From positions 1,116,001-1,180,000 of the forward strand of contig NZ_WINI01000001.1 of the NCBI RefSeq assembly GCF_009497155.1: a stretch of DNA of 64,000 nt, written 5' to 3'. Under the pieces are notes generated by a model, which searched no databases, was not told where the DNA came from, and saw nothing but the letters and a program-made list of their open reading frames with translations. Shown here in pieces: positions 62,803 to 64,000 of the stretch. The stretch is from Glaciimonas soli (lineage in GTDB: Bacteria; Pseudomonadota; Gammaproteobacteria; Burkholderiales; Burkholderiaceae_D). Positions within the stretch are counted from its first letter, which is position 1; the number at the start of each line of letters is the position of its first letter. The translations under genes were made by a program, and so were the position numbers.

Positions 62803-63951
62803 ATGAAAAGTAAATTCAATACCATGTCACTCGCCATCGCAGCGACGTTGGCATTTTCTGGCGCTGCTTTTGCACAAGAACAAACCGTCACTATTGCCAC
62901 CGTTGGTCCATTGACTGGCGGAATCGCGCATATTGGTAAAGACACGGAAAATGGCGTCAGGATGGCGATTGAAGAATTGAATGCCGAAGGTACGACCATC
63001 GGCGGTAAAAAAATTACATTCGTCATGCAGTCAGAAGATGACGCTGGCGATCCAAAACAAGCGACTACCGTTGCGCAAAAGCTCGTTGATAAAAAAGTCA
63101 GCGGTGTCGTTGGTCACCTGCAATCGGGTACAACAATTCCTGCTTCCAAAATTTATTACGATGCCGGCATTCCCCAAATTTCACCTGGCGCGACTAATCC
63201 GAAATACACCCAACAAGGCTTTAACACTGCCTTCCGTGTAGTGGCCAATGACGGTCAATTGGGTGGCACGTTGGGTAGCTATGCGGTGAAAACACTGCAC
63301 GCAAAAAATATTGCTGTGATTGATGACCGTACCGCTTACGGCCAAGGTTTGGCGGAAGAATTCACAAAAGGTGCAAAAAAGGCCGGCGCCAACATCGTTT
63401 CAACCCAGTACACCAATGACAAGGCAACTGACTTCAATGCCATCCTGACGCAAATTAAAGCCAAGAAACCTGATGTGATTTTCTTCGGTGGTTTGGATGC
63501 CGGCGCTGGCCCTATGCTGCGCCAAATGAAACAACTGGGTATCAAGGCTAAATTGATGGGCGGCGATGCAATTTGCACTACTGAGCTACCTAAATTGTCA
63601 GGCGATGGCCTGATCGACGACCAGGTCGTGTGCGCTGTAGCCGGTGGCGTAGCACCGTCCGGTAAAAAAGCGATGGACGATTTCAATACGGCGTTCAAGA
63701 AGCGCTACGGCCATGACGTAGTCATTTACGCACCATATAGTTACGATGCAACGATGACATTGGCAGATGCAATGAAACAGGCCAAATCCACTGATCCAAA
63801 AGTGTATTTGCCGTTCCTCGCGAAAATCAATCACAAAGGCGTGACTGGCACGGTCTCATTCGATGCCAAAGGCGATATGAAAAATGCTGCGCTGACTTTG
63901 TATACTTTCAAAGCTGGTACACGCACTCAGATCGAAGTGGTCACCAAGTAA
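62803..63951 (+). CDS. Branched-chain amino acid ABC transporter binding protein, copy 4
   Basis: The protein has 382 residues. The signal peptide ends AAFAQ. Binding segments GHLQSGTTIPASKIYYDAGI and MGGDAICTTEL group it with copy 3. ATVGPLTGGIAHIGKDTENG replaces the more common GPLTGP. TTAGGAGGAA precedes the ATG, as in copy 2, and an AT-rich 122-bp gap could hold a promoter. A terminator closes the array. Confidence 0.92.
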   Translation: MKSKFNTMSLAIAATLAFSGAAFAQEQTVTIATVGPLTGGIAHIGKDTENGVRMAIEELNAEGTTIGGKKITFVMQSEDDAGDPKQATTVAQKLVDKKVSGVVGHLQSGTTIPASKIYYDAGIPQISPGATNPKYTQQGFNTAFRVVANDGQLGGTLGSYAVKTLHAKNIAVIDDRTAYGQGLAEEFTKGAKKAGANIVSTQYTNDKATDFNAILTQIKAKKPDVIFFGGLDAGAGPMLRQMKQLGIKAKLMGGDAICTTELPKLSGDGLIDDQVVCAVAGGVAPSGKKAMDDFNTAFKKRYGHDVVIYAPYSYDATMTLADAMKQAKSTDPKVYLPFLAKINHKGVTGTVSFDAKGDMKNAALTLYTFKAGTRTQIEVVTK

Positions 63952-63972
63952 GAATACTGCACAACACGTAAA

Positions 63973-64000
63973 AAAAGCGCCCTTGGTGTGGGGCGCTTTT
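63973..64000 (+). terminator. Terminator at the end of the binding-protein array
   Basis: AAAAGCGCCC and GGGGCGCTTTT form a stem reaching the window edge; the T-run continues to the last base shown. Confidence 0.85.

Noticed and set aside
1-64000. CRISPR arrays, prophage or toxin-antitoxin genes
   Set aside because: No regularly spaced short repeats, phage structural genes or recognisable toxin-antitoxin pairs were seen.

Overview
The window reads as betaproteobacterial chromosome, most likely Oxalobacteraceae (Herminiimonas/Collimonas/Glaciimonas-like). The evidence is the moderate GC, the Burkholderiales-type porins ending in Phe, the core gene set miaA-mutL-gshA-folD-prlC-holC-dadA, and the extragenic palindromes. 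No genome match could be run, so the genus is an inference. About 1-43.4 kb is accessory catabolic DNA that looks like a decayed genomic island; 43.5-64 kb is stable core chromosome.

Accessory part, left to right. (1) 1-8.3 kb: a minus-strand group encoding porin, NCS1 permease, VOC enzyme, phytoene-desaturase-like flavoenzyme and (cut by the window edge) an indolepyruvate:ferredoxin oxidoreductase-like enzyme, with a divergent LysR gene followed by a MarR gene. A shrunken relic of the same LysR gene, with its promoter, sits in front of the oxidoreductase. (2) 8.4-16.5 kb: a 4HBT thioesterase and a fused aryl-CoA monooxygenase/OYE-type reductase of the salicylyl-CoA 5-hydroxylase / 2-aminobenzoyl-CoA monooxygenase family. 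Next come an AraC regulator and a four-gene operon for SDR, StyA/indole-oxygenase-type flavoprotein, flavin reductase and isatin-hydrolase/kynurenine-formamidase-type cyclase. Together these suggest indole (or a similar N-heterocycle) -> anthranilate -> 2-aminobenzoyl-CoA. (3) 17-21.8 kb: a complete ytfQRT-yjfF sugar ABC transporter. (4) 22-23.2 kb: a graveyard with a flavoprotein broken by one nonsense codon, an integrase C-terminus and an internally deleted FAH-family gene. (5) 23.2-34 kb: MFS transporter, Crp-type regulator, porin, a Rieske oxygenase with a VanB-type reductase, FAH hydrolase, SDR and cupin. (6) 34.3-38.9 kb: a porin signal-peptide relic, then aldehyde dehydrogenase, P450, ferredoxin and ferredoxin reductase (a class I P450 system). 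(7) 39.3-43.1 kb: M20 amidohydrolase, YfcC carrier and divergent LysR. The accessory DNA ends at a dead DUF4102-type integrase next to an elongator tRNA-Met, the usual edge of an integrated island.

Core part: tRNA-Met, miaA-mutL, a DedA-rhodanese fusion, DedA, ohr, gshA, folD, prlC, a DUF4124-glutaredoxin protein, holC, a small coiled protein, dadA, a 554-bp nested inverted repeat, an Lrp regulator, and four tandem LivJ/LivK-type amino-acid binding proteins that fall into two pairs by their binding-site residues.

The most unusual points are the indole/anthranilate gene set that appears to use an isatin-hydrolase-like enzyme; the repeated pattern of genes shrunk by internal deletion while their promoters survive; paired upstream repeats in front of one live and one dead porin; and the fourfold binding-protein array.
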